NCBI GenBank assembly: GCA_021295675.1
Contig: JAGWBY010000030.1
Span: forward strand, 7,876 to 34,942
Reading direction: 5' to 3'
Length of the DNA: 27,067 bases
Origin: Candidatus Latescibacterota bacterium
Lineage (GTDB): Bacteria; Latescibacterota; UBA2968; UBA8231
The notes beneath the pieces are model-generated. The model did no database searches and was not told the DNA's origin. It saw nothing but the letters and a program-made list of their open reading frames with translations. A program made the position numbers and the translations under genes. Below are positions 1 through 7,878 of this stretch, piece by piece; the stretch's first letter is position 1, and each line of letters begins with the position of its first letter.

Positions 1-731
1 TAAATGACGTATTTGCCGCTATCGGCATCGTAGGTGAGAATATTCTGCGTATCGAGCAAAAAGGGCGGTGCCATGATCGGCTCGGGCAGGTGAGTCCAGC
101 TATAGCCGTCGGCCGACACCCCAGCGGTAACCACCACCTGCGAGGTTATGTTGGCACCGATTTCACCGGCGTCTCCGGCCGCCTCGCGCTTGGCCCGCAA
201 TTCCAGCACTTCCGCCCGACTAACTGGCTGGCCGTCCACCTCAAACTTGGCGGTAATACCGATGGCCTTATAGCGCTCCTCGTCGCTGCCATTGGGATCG
301 CGCATGACGTTCATGTACCCATAGGACGAACCCACTTTGTTATCCTTGGAACCATCGTATTCGACCCGCCCCAACTCGGGCCGCTCCCAGTGAAAACCGT
401 CGCCACTCTCGGCGTAGCACCACAGTCCGGGCACTTTGCCCGGCACGTGGCCGGCCTTCACCCAGGGATCTTCGGGGTCGGCAAAGCAGCAGTACCACAG
501 GCGGTAGCGGTCGCCTTCTTTTACTAAACTTGGGTAGTGGATATTGCCGGCTTCCCAGCGCTTTTGGCGCGCCATGACCGGATCAGAGCACTCGGCTTGC
601 TGCACGGCCAAGCGGATGCCGGTGGGCAAATCCTGGGGGAAATACAGTCCTTCGTCGTCGTGGCTGACGTAGCCGGGCCAGATACCGTGCCAATCGAGTG
701 CTGGTAGGGTTTTAGCCTGTAACTCGTCCAT
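1..731 (-). CDS. Beta-propeller glycosidase-like protein, partial (C-terminus beyond window)
   Basis: An open frame runs from an ATG at 731 to the window edge with no stop, giving 243 residues. It starts MDELQAKTLPALDWHGIWPG. It contains propeller-blade signatures also seen in the upstream gene: HYPSLVKEGDRYRLWYCC, WCYAESGDGFHWERPELG and MRDPNGSDEERYKAIGI. Blades of the type 'G-x-x-Y-x-hW-Y' followed by 'S-x-D-G-hxW-x-x-P' are typical of five-bladed GH43/GH32-like proteins, many of which are only annotated as hypothetical. A purine-rich AGGAG lies about 9 bases before the ATG, and the start is 22 bases after the stop of the preceding gene, so it is probably co-transcribed. Substrate and catalytic residues cannot be assigned. 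No signal peptide is seen, so it is probably cytoplasmic. Confidence 0.7.
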   Translation of the reverse strand, partial: MDELQAKTLPALDWHGIWPGYVSHDDEGLYFPQDLPTGIRLAVQQAECSDPVMARQKRWEAGNIHYPSLVKEGDRYRLWYCCFADPEDPWVKAGHVPGKVPGLWCYAESGDGFHWERPELGRVEYDGSKDNKVGSSYGYMNVMRDPNGSDEERYKAIGITAKFEVDGQPVSRAEVLELRAKREAAGDAGEIGANITSQVVVTAGVSADGYSWTHLPEPIMAPPFLLDTQNILTYDADSGKYVI

Positions 732-753
732 TTGTCTTTTCTCCTCATCCTCG

Positions 754-2196
754 TTAAACGCGAGAGTTGTCCCCAGTTCGAAAGGCATACAGGCTCGTAG
801 CATTGTCGACGCGAAAGTGCAAGCGAATCTTCCGGCCGACAAAAGGCGTCAGATCGCGCCGCTCTTTGCCCCACGTGATCTCGCAATCCGTCTCGTCTCC
901 CCGTGCCAACCCATTGCACGAGTCAAAGTCAAACCCCTCCGGCACAGAGGCCTCCGCAATGACGCGCACCTGCAAATGCCCGAACAAACAGGTGGCATTG
1001 ACCCCGAGCCTAGGACCGATGACTTCAATGGGTTCGCCGCAACGCAGCGCCACAAAGCGATCCTTGCGCAGGGTCACTAGCCCAATCGAACTGGTGGAAT
1101 TGCCCTCGGTACCGTGGGCCTGGGGACGGCCCGAATACCACATGTACAGCGTATCCCCCACAAGAGCGGGAGGATTGGACGACAGAGAAGACCAGGCCCC
1201 GTCCCAAGTGCCCGGCGAGCCAACCGGCAAAAATTCCTCGCGACGACCCACCCGCTGCCAGTGGTCCAGATGCCGCGCCGTAGCCAGTTGCACCGGGCCT
1301 AGCTCCGTGGCCGAGTGCAGCATGCCGATGAAACCAATGTACTGGCTGCCATAGACAAAGGGCGTCATCACGTATAGCTGGTCCCTCGGATCGTCGAAAT
1401 CGTCCGGTTTGACAATGGTTTTCAGCGGCGTCCAGTGGATAAAATCCTCGCTACTAGACAGGGCAATGACGCGGCGATACTGCTTCCACTCGAGTACAAA
1501 GTGGTCCATCAAAGTTTCATAACGGCGCGAAGTAGCTAGGTAGCGCCGCTGCATGGGATCGTACACCAACGCGCCGGCATCGCCAGAGCGCGGCACGTAA
1601 TTGCGGTCGTCCAACCGCCAGTGAATGCCGTCTGGCGAGAAGGCCGCGTACATGCCGTGGTGGTCGCGTATTTTGTCGAAGAGCACTTTGCGCATAGCAT
1701 TGCGCGCTTGGCGGTCCATAGTGGGCGTTTCCTGCGGAGCATCCGCAGTGGGGCGCTGCTGGTACATACCCATCTTATACCGTTTGGACGGATCTTGCTC
1801 CTGCGGGTCTTTGACCACGCCCCACGGATCTAGGCCGTAGTGAACACCCGGCGGCGGATAGACGATGTTGTTGGCACTGGACCCTTCGCAGGCCACGATC
1901 CCCAGCTCCGGCTTTTCCCACGCAATGCCGTCTTTTGAGGTCGCGTAACACATAAAGTGCCCTTGGCCGGTGCGCTCGTACAGGTACATCTTGAAGCAGT
2001 TTTCGTCGTCGTCGTAGAGCACCGAGCCCCACAGTTGCACGGCGTTCCCCTCCCAAGGCCGATCGGGTTTTAATCCCGGCTCCGTCCGCACGCGCTCGGG
2101 CCGCTGCACCTTGCGCACAAAGCCGGGATGATCTTGTACTTCCACGTCGTCGAGAAATAGGTGCAACCCAGGGTCGTATAGATTATTGCCGTTCAC
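754..2196 (-). CDS. Beta-propeller (GH43/GH32-like) family protein
   Basis: This 480-residue protein has repeated propeller motifs: GSVLYDDDENCFKMYLYE, CYATSKDGIAWEKPELG, MYAAFSPDGIHWRLDD, ALSSSEDFIHWTPLKT and a late blade PPALVGDTLYMWYSG. The C-terminal ~90 residues (IEVIGPRLGVNATC to the end) look like a beta-sandwich domain, as found after the propeller in GH32-type enzymes. The start is a GTG at 2196, 14 bases inside the end of the oxidoreductase gene, which indicates translational coupling. It resembles the next gene downstream, so the two are probably paralogs. The glycosidase relationship is by fold; the three acidic catalytic residues were not identified, so it could be a non-catalytic binding protein. 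No signal peptide is apparent. Confidence 0.75.
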   Translation of the reverse strand: MNGNNLYDPGLHLFLDDVEVQDHPGFVRKVQRPERVRTEPGLKPDRPWEGNAVQLWGSVLYDDDENCFKMYLYERTGQGHFMCYATSKDGIAWEKPELGIVACEGSSANNIVYPPPGVHYGLDPWGVVKDPQEQDPSKRYKMGMYQQRPTADAPQETPTMDRQARNAMRKVLFDKIRDHHGMYAAFSPDGIHWRLDDRNYVPRSGDAGALVYDPMQRRYLATSRRYETLMDHFVLEWKQYRRVIALSSSEDFIHWTPLKTIVKPDDFDDPRDQLYVMTPFVYGSQYIGFIGMLHSATELGPVQLATARHLDHWQRVGRREEFLPVGSPGTWDGAWSSLSSNPPALVGDTLYMWYSGRPQAHGTEGNSTSSIGLVTLRKDRFVALRCGEPIEVIGPRLGVNATCLFGHLQVRVIAEASVPEGFDFDSCNGLARGDETDCEITWGKERRDLTPFVGRKIRLHFRVDNATSLYAFRTGDNSRV

Positions 2197-3280
2197 AGTT
2201 TTTCTCCACGGATTGGCCGGTGATATAGGATTGGGTGATATCGATGATCAGTTCCACGTCGTGGCGCGCCTCAGTGATCGGCGTGCGACACTCCACTCCC
2301 TCGGTAATACAGGCGTGGAAGTGACGCAATTCCGCAGTGAAGGCGCTCTCCCAGGGAATGGCCGGCTCTTTGCGGTAACTAGTGCCGTGTTCGTCAATGC
2401 CCTGGATAGTCAGAGTGGAGAGTACCCGGCGCGAAAAACCGGTCGGATAGGTGAGAAGCACGCGCTTATCGTCGCCGTAGATTTCCAGGGTCTCGCGAAA
2501 ATCCCACAGCTTTTCCAAGTCAACCCGGCTGATGACACAGCGCGCGCCATTGGCGTACTCCAGCACTGAGGTAATCGAGCGGTTGTTCTTCCAGATTTCA
2601 GTGCTAATCACGGCGCGAGGCGAGCCCACCATCGTGCGCAAGCTGTAGAGGTCGTGGATCAGGCCGTAGGTGATGCCGCAGACCGGCTCAGCTCGTTCAA
2701 AAAGGTCGCCAAAAGCCTGGCGCAGTGTGTCCTTATAGGCGCGCTGGCGTTGGGCGGCAATTGCGGGGCGCTGTGAACCCGCATATTGCACGTTGAAGTG
2801 GTCGAGGTGGAGATAGTTACTCGGGTGCAGGTGATTGATCTGGATAAAGCTGTAATCCAAACCCTCCACCTCTCTTTTGGCCAGCGCAAAGGCCGGATCG
2901 TACGCCTTCATGTAGGCGGCCTGGCCCACGGTGCCGGCTTTGTGCATGGCCGCAATCATGGCGTCGGCTTCCTGTAGGGACGCGCAGATGGGCTTTTCGA
3001 TGAGAACGTGTTTGCCAGCGGCAAAAGCAGCAATTGCCGCGTCGCTTTTGGGATCGGCATGACAGAGGAGAACTGCGTCGATATCAGCGCTCAGCAGGTC
3101 GTCGAGGGTGCTGACGTGCCGGGGGATAGCAAAGCGCTTGGCGACATAGGCCGCCTGATCGGGAGACAGGTCGCAGACAATGGGAACGGCAAATTCCTCG
3201 TCGAGTGCCAACAGATTGGGTAGGTGCTGGACCTGGGCTATGGCACCACAACCCAAAACACCAATGCGCACGCGGGCCAT
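2183..3280 (-). CDS. Gfo/Idh/MocA family NAD(P)-dependent oxidoreductase
   Basis: This 365-residue protein has an N-terminal Rossmann fold: RIGVLGCGAIAQVQHLPNLL carries the GxGxxA nucleotide-binding loop, and HVLIEKPICASLQEA carries the family EKP motif whose Lys is catalytic in characterised members. The C-terminal half is the usual alpha/beta substrate-binding domain. Length is normal for the family. The family oxidises or reduces sugars, inositols and related polyols with NAD(P); the exact substrate is not readable. It is the first gene of the minus-strand operon with two propeller proteins, which fits carbohydrate breakdown. A clear AGGAG lies about 8 bases before the ATG. It diverges from the dioxygenase genes across a 144-base spacer. 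Confidence 0.93.
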   Translation of the reverse strand: MARVRIGVLGCGAIAQVQHLPNLLALDEEFAVPIVCDLSPDQAAYVAKRFAIPRHVSTLDDLLSADIDAVLLCHADPKSDAAIAAFAAGKHVLIEKPICASLQEADAMIAAMHKAGTVGQAAYMKAYDPAFALAKREVEGLDYSFIQINHLHPSNYLHLDHFNVQYAGSQRPAIAAQRQRAYKDTLRQAFGDLFERAEPVCGITYGLIHDLYSLRTMVGSPRAVISTEIWKNNRSITSVLEYANGARCVISRVDLEKLWDFRETLEIYGDDKRVLLTYPTGFSRRVLSTLTIQGIDEHGTSYRKEPAIPWESAFTAELRHFHACITEGVECRTPITEARHDVELIIDITQSYITGQSVEKNCERQ

Positions 3281-3424
3281 AAACGAACTCCTGTTGATAA
3301 TCTCCGGCTGCCAAGGAGCGTTTTCCCTTGAAGTCCAGAGCCGTATTTGGTTACCTTTGCCCCTACGTCCGACAGATTCGGAATCAATATAAGTCGCCAG
3401 CCAGTGAGATCACAGGAAAACGAG
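3281..3424. promoter_or_regulatory. Divergent intergenic region between oxidoreductase operon and dioxygenase pair
   Basis: These 144 bases separate two outward-reading transcription units, so both promoters probably lie here. An AT-rich AATATAAG at about 3385 is a possible -10 element for the plus-strand unit, but I see no well-spaced -35 box and no convincing operator palindrome. The assignment rests on gene layout, not on a recognised promoter. Confidence 0.45.
3414..3417 (+). promoter_or_regulatory. Ribosome binding site deciding the first dioxygenase start
   Basis: AGGA lies 7 bases before the ATG at 3425 (a second ATG follows at 3428). This, together with alignment to the tandem paralog that starts MTPEQRYFFDLTGYL, places the true start at 3425/3428 and not at the upstream in-frame ATG at 3347. 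Confidence 0.65.
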
Positions 3425-4258
3425 ATGATGACTCCCGAACAGCGCTATTTTTTTGATTTAACCGGCTATCTCCATTTGCACGGCGTGCTGAGTGAGAGCG
3501 AACTCCGCCCCGCCCAAGACGCGGCCCAGCGCTTACCAGAAGACTTTCGCATTGACCTCAACCGCGAGCACTTCAACTGGTATCTCTACGCCTTCGCCTT
3601 TGACAAAGCCCTCGAACGGCTGACGATGCATCCCCAAACCTGGCCCATCCTGCTCGAACTGACCGGCGGCAAACCCCGGCTAGGCGGCGGCAATATGATG
3701 GTCGATGTCCACGGCAAGCCCTTTCATCCCCTGCATTCGGGACGCGAATCAGCCCTGCGCAAGGGCCAGCCGGGCTGGCGCCGCAGTTTTGTCAAGGACG
3801 GCAAAATATACAACAACGACTTGGTGTTTTTCTTTTATCTGACCGACGTTTTCCCCGGCGACGGCGGGCTCATTGTCGTACCCGGCTCGCACAAGGCCAA
3901 TTTCCTGCGTGAACATCACTACTTCTATCCAGAAAGCTACACCGCCGACGGAGGGTACAACGACGATTATTTCAGCACTGAAGTGCCCGAAGGAGTGACC
4001 AATTTTACGCCCAGAGCCGGCGACGTGGTCATCATGTCCGAACACCTCACCCACGGCGCGCTCTCCTGGGAGCCCAAAGACCGTGACCGCCGCTTTCTCA
4101 CCCTGCGCTACGGCGTGCAGCACATCGGCCCCTCCGACCCCTTTCCCGACGGCGTCAAGGCCCAATTGTCGCCAGAAACCTTGGAGTTGATCGCCGTGCG
4201 CGACTTCAAGGACCGCAAGGAAATCACCACGCGCGATACAGTAGAGTTGACCCTATGA
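3425..4258 (+). CDS. Phytanoyl-CoA dioxygenase (PhyH)-like protein, copy 1
   Basis: This 277-residue protein begins MMTPEQRYFFDLTGYLHLHG, the usual opening of PhyH-type Fe(II)/2-oxoglutarate oxygenases in related genomes. The core strand VFFFYLTDVFPGDGGLIVVP followed by GSHK is highly typical. The His in LTHGALSW and the Arg in RDRRFLTLRY are the likely distal iron ligand and 2-oxoglutarate-binding residue. The first HxD iron motif is not in classical form; the equivalent stretch reads VDVHGKPFHPLH. Substrate is unknown; the family hydroxylates small molecules or lipids. It is the first gene of a plus-strand pair, 52 bases before its paralog. Compared with copy 2 it lacks about 8 residues after DAAQR but keeps an HPQTWPIL helix that copy 2 lacks. 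Confidence 0.88.
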   Translation: MMTPEQRYFFDLTGYLHLHGVLSESELRPAQDAAQRLPEDFRIDLNREHFNWYLYAFAFDKALERLTMHPQTWPILLELTGGKPRLGGGNMMVDVHGKPFHPLHSGRESALRKGQPGWRRSFVKDGKIYNNDLVFFFYLTDVFPGDGGLIVVPGSHKANFLREHHYFYPESYTADGGYNDDYFSTEVPEGVTNFTPRAGDVVIMSEHLTHGALSWEPKDRDRRFLTLRYGVQHIGPSDPFPDGVKAQLSPETLELIAVRDFKDRKEITTRDTVELTL

Positions 4259-4310
4259 ACGGACCACTACGCCTGCATTCCCGCCAAATCGTTGCACAAA
4301 GAGGTGCGGC

Positions 4311-5141
4311 ATGACTCCCGAGCAGCGCTACTTCTTCGACCTAACCGGCTACCTCCACCTCAAAGGCGTTCTGCAAGAAGCGGAATTAAAAGCAGCCCAA
4401 GACGCGGCCCAGCGCTACATTGACACGCCACCGGAGGAGGTCCCCGCCGGCCTCGAAATCAATCTCGAGCGCGAGCATTTCAACTGGTATATCAATGCCT
4501 TTGCCTTTGACAAGGCCCTCGAAGCACTGACCCTCAAGGAGTTGACTGACGATCGGCCGCGCCTGACTAGCGGCAATCTGATGGTCGATGTCCACGGCAA
4601 GCCCTTCCATCCCCTACACGGTGGCGTCCCCGGGGCACCGGCCCGCAATCCAGAGCAGGGACGCTACAGCACAATCGGCGGCAAAGTCCAGTGCAATGAC
4701 CTAGTCTTCTTCTTCTACCTGACCGACGTCTATCCCGGCGACGGCGGACTTATCATTCTCCCCTGCAGCCACAAGAGCCACTTCGACTATCCGCGGTCGC
4801 TTTTCTATCCCGATAGCTATACGGCAGATGGATACAACGACGAGTACTTCAGCACCGAAGTGCCCGAGGGAGTGCTCAATGTAACGCCCAAGGCCGGCGA
4901 TGTGGTCATCATCTCCGAATTAGTCACCCACGGCGCGCTCTCTTGGGTGCCCAAAGACCGGGACCGCCGCTTTCTCACCCTGCGCTACATGCAGCAGCAC
5001 GAAAGCGTGCGCGGCGGTCTAGACCGTTTCTCCCCGGAGGTCAAAGCTCGACTTTCGCCGGAGACCTTGGAACTAGCCGCACCCGCCTCCTTTACCCACC
5101 TCAAGGAAATCGTCGAACAAGAAGTCGTCACGCTGAGCTGA
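4311..5141 (+). CDS. Phytanoyl-CoA dioxygenase (PhyH)-like protein, copy 2
   Basis: This 276-residue tandem paralog of the preceding gene matches it along its whole length: MTPEQRYFFDLTGYLHLKG, REHFNWYINAFAFDKALE, LMVDVHGKPFHPLHGG, DLVFFFYLTDVYPGDGGL, THGALSW and RDRRFLTLRY. It has an extra YIDTPPEEVPAG-type stretch near residue 36 and lacks about 8 residues (HPQTWPIL in copy 1) near residue 85. These in-frame differences indicate divergence under coding constraint. In copy 1's PGSHK box it reads PCSHK. AGAGGTG precedes the ATG by about 6 bases. It ends 4 bases from the stop of the opposite-strand cyclase gene. It is probably an Fe(II)/2OG oxygenase of unknown substrate, possibly complementing copy 1. 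Confidence 0.88.
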   Translation: MTPEQRYFFDLTGYLHLKGVLQEAELKAAQDAAQRYIDTPPEEVPAGLEINLEREHFNWYINAFAFDKALEALTLKELTDDRPRLTSGNLMVDVHGKPFHPLHGGVPGAPARNPEQGRYSTIGGKVQCNDLVFFFYLTDVYPGDGGLIILPCSHKSHFDYPRSLFYPDSYTADGYNDEYFSTEVPEGVLNVTPKAGDVVIISELVTHGALSWVPKDRDRRFLTLRYMQQHESVRGGLDRFSPEVKARLSPETLELAAPASFTHLKEIVEQEVVTLS

Positions 5142-5145
5142 GCAC

Positions 5146-5811
5146 TCAGTCGATCTCTTCCAGAGCAATGGCCCGAGTCCAACTAGCCGTGACCCGCTGC
5201 ATCTTGAGCGGCAGGGCGATGAAAAAGACGCGGTCCTTTGTCAGTTGATCCAGTCCCAAGAGGGCGTCCACCATGGGAATGCCCTCTTGCAGCAGCCGGC
5301 GCTCGGCATCAATGTGGGCGTTGGGCACAGTGGATGGACCGTAGTACAAATTGCCGCCCGAGGCCAGCAACTTGATCCGCGTTTCAATGAAAAAATCCAG
5401 CACTTCGGCTTCAAAGTAGGGTAACTCGCCGCTGTGTTCGGGATTGGTGCGCACCAGCACAATATCGCCGCTTTTCACTCCTGCTTGGCGAAATTCGTCG
5501 GCCCTGATTCCCTCTCCTATCCCCTTGTGCGACAGATCGCAGACCACGGCCTCGCCAATGTAGGATGCCAACGGCATGCCGGCCATGTCCGGCCCTTCAT
5601 CGAGGTATTTGTAGGCCCCCTCGCAGTGCGTGCCATTGTGCGTCTGACTCTGAATGAAGTGCATCCGGGCCCCATAGGCCATAAACTCCTGTACCTCCAC
5701 CGAGCGGCCGAAAAAGGGCTCGCCGTGCAGGTAGTGCCCGTCGATTTTCTTTTCTCCGGGAACCATCTCGTGCGATAGGTCGACAATGCGGTACTTACTC
5801 AGATCAATCAT
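5146..5811 (-). CDS. Cyclase-family metal-dependent hydrolase (kynurenine formamidase-like fold)
   Basis: This protein of about 221 residues opens MIDLSKYRIVDLSHEMVPG; 'IVDLSH' is the standard family start. The metal site HxGTHxDxPxH appears as THNGTHCEGAYKY: both His of HxGTH are kept, but D is E, P is A and the last H is K. GDIVLVRTNP and a C-terminal VRVFFIALPL-type strand also fit the family. Members hydrolyse N-formylkynurenine or cyclic amides/lactones; the changed motif prevents assigning a reaction. I chose the ATG at 5811 over an in-frame TTG at 5823, although neither has a good ribosome binding site. It follows the two-gene ATPase cassette on the same strand and converges with the dioxygenases. 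Confidence 0.85.
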   Translation of the reverse strand: MIDLSKYRIVDLSHEMVPGEKKIDGHYLHGEPFFGRSVEVQEFMAYGARMHFIQSQTHNGTHCEGAYKYLDEGPDMAGMPLASYIGEAVVCDLSHKGIGEGIRADEFRQAGVKSGDIVLVRTNPEHSGELPYFEAEVLDFFIETRIKLLASGGNLYYGPSTVPNAHIDAERRLLQEGIPMVDALLGLDQLTKDRVFFIALPLKMQRVTASWTRAIALEEID

Positions 5812-5857
5812 TTTTTTTCTCAACAGAAGTGAATGGGATACAGTTTGAGAATGTTTA

Positions 5858-6412
5858 TTATACTTCCATGGCTTCGTCCGATAGTTTTTCGGCCAGCTCA
5901 GTTGACGGAATAATATCGACCACGTCCATCATCTCTCTGGTTAATGGACTTTTTAGAAAACCTCTCAAATTGTCTGTCAAGTTATCCATCAGTATAACAG
6001 AGTCCGAGGAAGCCGTGCTAGTCGTTACGAGCCAAAACTGAAACTCATTCTCTGGTAAAAACTCTTTTACCTCGTCCTGCGAACAAGACAGGCGACACAG
6101 AACCAACATCGACCCGTAAAGTTTAAGCCGATGCTCTCTAAGAACTTTATCATAAAGCAAGTCAACTTGGTCGTCGTCGCTGAGGTAATCATATTTTTCT
6201 TTGAAATCGACTATCGTGTGCTCTAAGTCGGTTTCCTCTATAAAAACGACGCTTTGTTTATCCTTACTGACCGTTACATAGTCGCAGCACTCGCACATCC
6301 CAAGTCCGGCGGCGCTGCGCATGTTGGACTCTTTTGCTGTACTGTCCATCCGATACGCTTTGAAGACGCCGCCGGCAGACTCTATTGGCTCGGCGAATTG
6401 GGATAAGGGCAT
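5858..6412 (-). CDS. Uncharacterised 184-residue partner of the AAA ATPase; possible nuclease-like effector
   Basis: I do not recognise a named family with certainty. The protein starts MPLSQFAEPIESAGGVFKAY. Residues 40-44 read CECCD, followed after about 14 residues by a hydrophobic strand VVFIEETDL (E59, E60). This D-then-strand-E-x-x layout is reminiscent of PD-(D/E)xK nucleases, but the Lys is not present, so the resemblance is weak. A helical part follows (YDYLSDDDQVDLLYDKVLRE), then strand YGSMLVLCRLS and FQFWLVTTS. No signal peptide or membrane segment is seen. The ATG at 6412 is one base after the ATPase stop, so the two are almost surely translated together. Codons and base composition are clearly AT-richer than the flanking metabolic genes, which suggests horizontal transfer. 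It ends with TAA at 5858. Confidence 0.7.
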   Translation of the reverse strand: MPLSQFAEPIESAGGVFKAYRMDSTAKESNMRSAAGLGMCECCDYVTVSKDKQSVVFIEETDLEHTIVDFKEKYDYLSDDDQVDLLYDKVLREHRLKLYGSMLVLCRLSCSQDEVKEFLPENEFQFWLVTTSTASSDSVILMDNLTDNLRGFLKSPLTREMMDVVDIIPSTELAEKLSDEAMEV

Positions 6413-6413
6413 T

Positions 6414-7733
6414 CTACAGCCCTTTGATGTAGAGGTCAGAGAAGGGCTTAGTCAACGACTGTTTGATTTCTGCCATCACTGCGTCCATGTCGTCGTTCCA
6501 TTCGGCATCCGGCGGGAACTTATTTAACCTGACTAGTTCCCGTTCCTTCGGTTTTTCCTTTATATGCACCTCAAGCCACTTGAGAATCGTCATGCTATGG
6601 GTAGAGACCAACACATTGACCCCTTGACGAGCCAGTTCAAAGAGGAACTTCGCCATCTCAACTTGCCAAGCCGGATGGAGATTCGATTCGGGTTCATCAA
6701 TAAAAAGGAAAGAGCCTCGGTCTAAGGCACCTCGCTCAATCAGCAGGGCCAGAATTCCCATATTTACAACCCCCGCCGACGTGAGAGAAAGCGCAATCGA
6801 CTTGCCTTTTTCGTGGAATTCAAGATCACCCGCTTCATTCAGCGAAATCTGTCCGCCAATCGCATTATGCAGACCTTCATGAATTCCGGTGAAAGGATGC
6901 TCTATACGCCTCCTTCTGAGGACAACGGCCATGTCGTAGAAGTACTCTGGAACTCCGTTCAAAGAACCCTCGAAAAGGGAACTCGGGTCAATCTTAATCG
7001 ATTCCAGAACACTCTTTAGTTTCCAATAAAGCGGAGACTCTAAATAGAAAGTCTCAGGGAATGTATTCTGAACGATTTGTGAATCAGGAATGAATGCGAA
7101 AGACCCTTTTTCTAACTGTAATTCCCCTACTCTTTGAACGTTGAAGTACAAGGGAGATTCGCCGTCTCCTCGGAAGTTTAAAAGATCAGACTCTTGAAAA
7201 TTTCCGTGTATGTTACGATAACATCTGAGCTGCCATCCCTTAACAATTGCCTTTGCCACATCCTTGAAAAGCTCTTCCAAAATGTCTATGGAAGTTTCAA
7301 GGTTACCATGAATCGCAGATGGCTTAGTAAGGGTTTGGAAATGGCCCCTTATTCCTTGGATTTCAGCCATCAATTCGGGATGGACCGCCCTAAGCCGATC
7401 AAATTCGTTTTGGATCGGATGACTTGGGAACGTCTCCCGTAGGATAGAGTCAATCTTTTGGAGTCCCTTTCTGATTGAGGACAAGGGACTTTCTTCTACC
7501 ACTATACCACCGCTTTGCTCGAAAAGTTGCAGATTCGATTCTATGGTGCTGGACACCTTAGCAAAAAATGTTCGCACATGATCCTTGTTCCTCGAACTAA
7601 GAATCGAATACAACATCTTCGCCACAAAAGTCTTGCCCGTGTTGTTCGGCCCGGCGAATACCGTGAACCGGCCAACTTGGATAGTTGCCTCGTCGATTGG
7701 CCCAAAATTTTTAATTTTTAACTCAAGGTCCAT
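6414..7733 (-). CDS. AAA family ATPase (RecF/OLD/ABC-ATPase type), defence-associated candidate
   Basis: This 439-residue protein carries all core ABC-type ATPase motifs: Walker A GPNNTGKT (residues 28-35) after an LELKIKNFGPI strand, signature-like LSLTSAGVVNMG (~315-326), Walker B FLFIDEPESNLHP (~342-354) and switch His in VLVSTHS (~379). The region between Walker A and the signature is helical, with no TOPRIM domain, so it is not a full OLD nuclease. In the AAA_15/AAA_21 group such ATPases usually work with a separate effector in anti-phage systems; the effector here would be the downstream gene. AGGAAGGGG precedes the ATG by about 5 bases. It ends with TAG. The gene is AT-rich compared with its neighbours. 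Confidence 0.9.
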   Translation of the reverse strand: MDLELKIKNFGPIDEATIQVGRFTVFAGPNNTGKTFVAKMLYSILSSRNKDHVRTFFAKVSSTIESNLQLFEQSGGIVVEESPLSSIRKGLQKIDSILRETFPSHPIQNEFDRLRAVHPELMAEIQGIRGHFQTLTKPSAIHGNLETSIDILEELFKDVAKAIVKGWQLRCYRNIHGNFQESDLLNFRGDGESPLYFNVQRVGELQLEKGSFAFIPDSQIVQNTFPETFYLESPLYWKLKSVLESIKIDPSSLFEGSLNGVPEYFYDMAVVLRRRRIEHPFTGIHEGLHNAIGGQISLNEAGDLEFHEKGKSIALSLTSAGVVNMGILALLIERGALDRGSFLFIDEPESNLHPAWQVEMAKFLFELARQGVNVLVSTHSMTILKWLEVHIKEKPKERELVRLNKFPPDAEWNDDMDAVMAEIKQSLTKPFSDLYIKGL

Positions 7734-7824
7734 AAGCCCCTTCCTTGAGATTCTCCATAGGTATTCCCAAGTGGCAACTAAAGACTTGGGCGATATCGTA
7801 CCTCAGCGGCTACTGACCCGATAG

Positions 7825-7839
7825 AATATCGTCGATATT
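7825..7839. repeat. Short perfect palindrome upstream of the ATPase cassette
   Basis: The bases AATATCG-T-CGATATT form a perfect 7-base inverted repeat with a one-base centre. It lies about 90 bases before the ATPase start, in the 145-base spacer behind the dehydratase gene. It could be an operator for the cassette. A short palindrome like this can also arise by chance in AT-rich DNA. Confidence 0.4.
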
Positions 7840-7878
7840 GGCATTTCTCGCATCGGATCAGTACGCCACCACCGTGCG

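Noticed and set aside
5139..5157. Terminator hairpin between the convergent dioxygenase and cyclase genes
   Set aside because: Only a 5-base stem (CTGAG/CTCAG) with a 2-base loop and no T-run.
7857..7870. 14-base identity to 14728-14741 (ATCAGTACGCCACC), the end of FlgD protein B
   Set aside because: It would fit a stray VAY-stop remnant behind the dehydratase, but similarity does not extend beyond the 14 bases; chance is likely.
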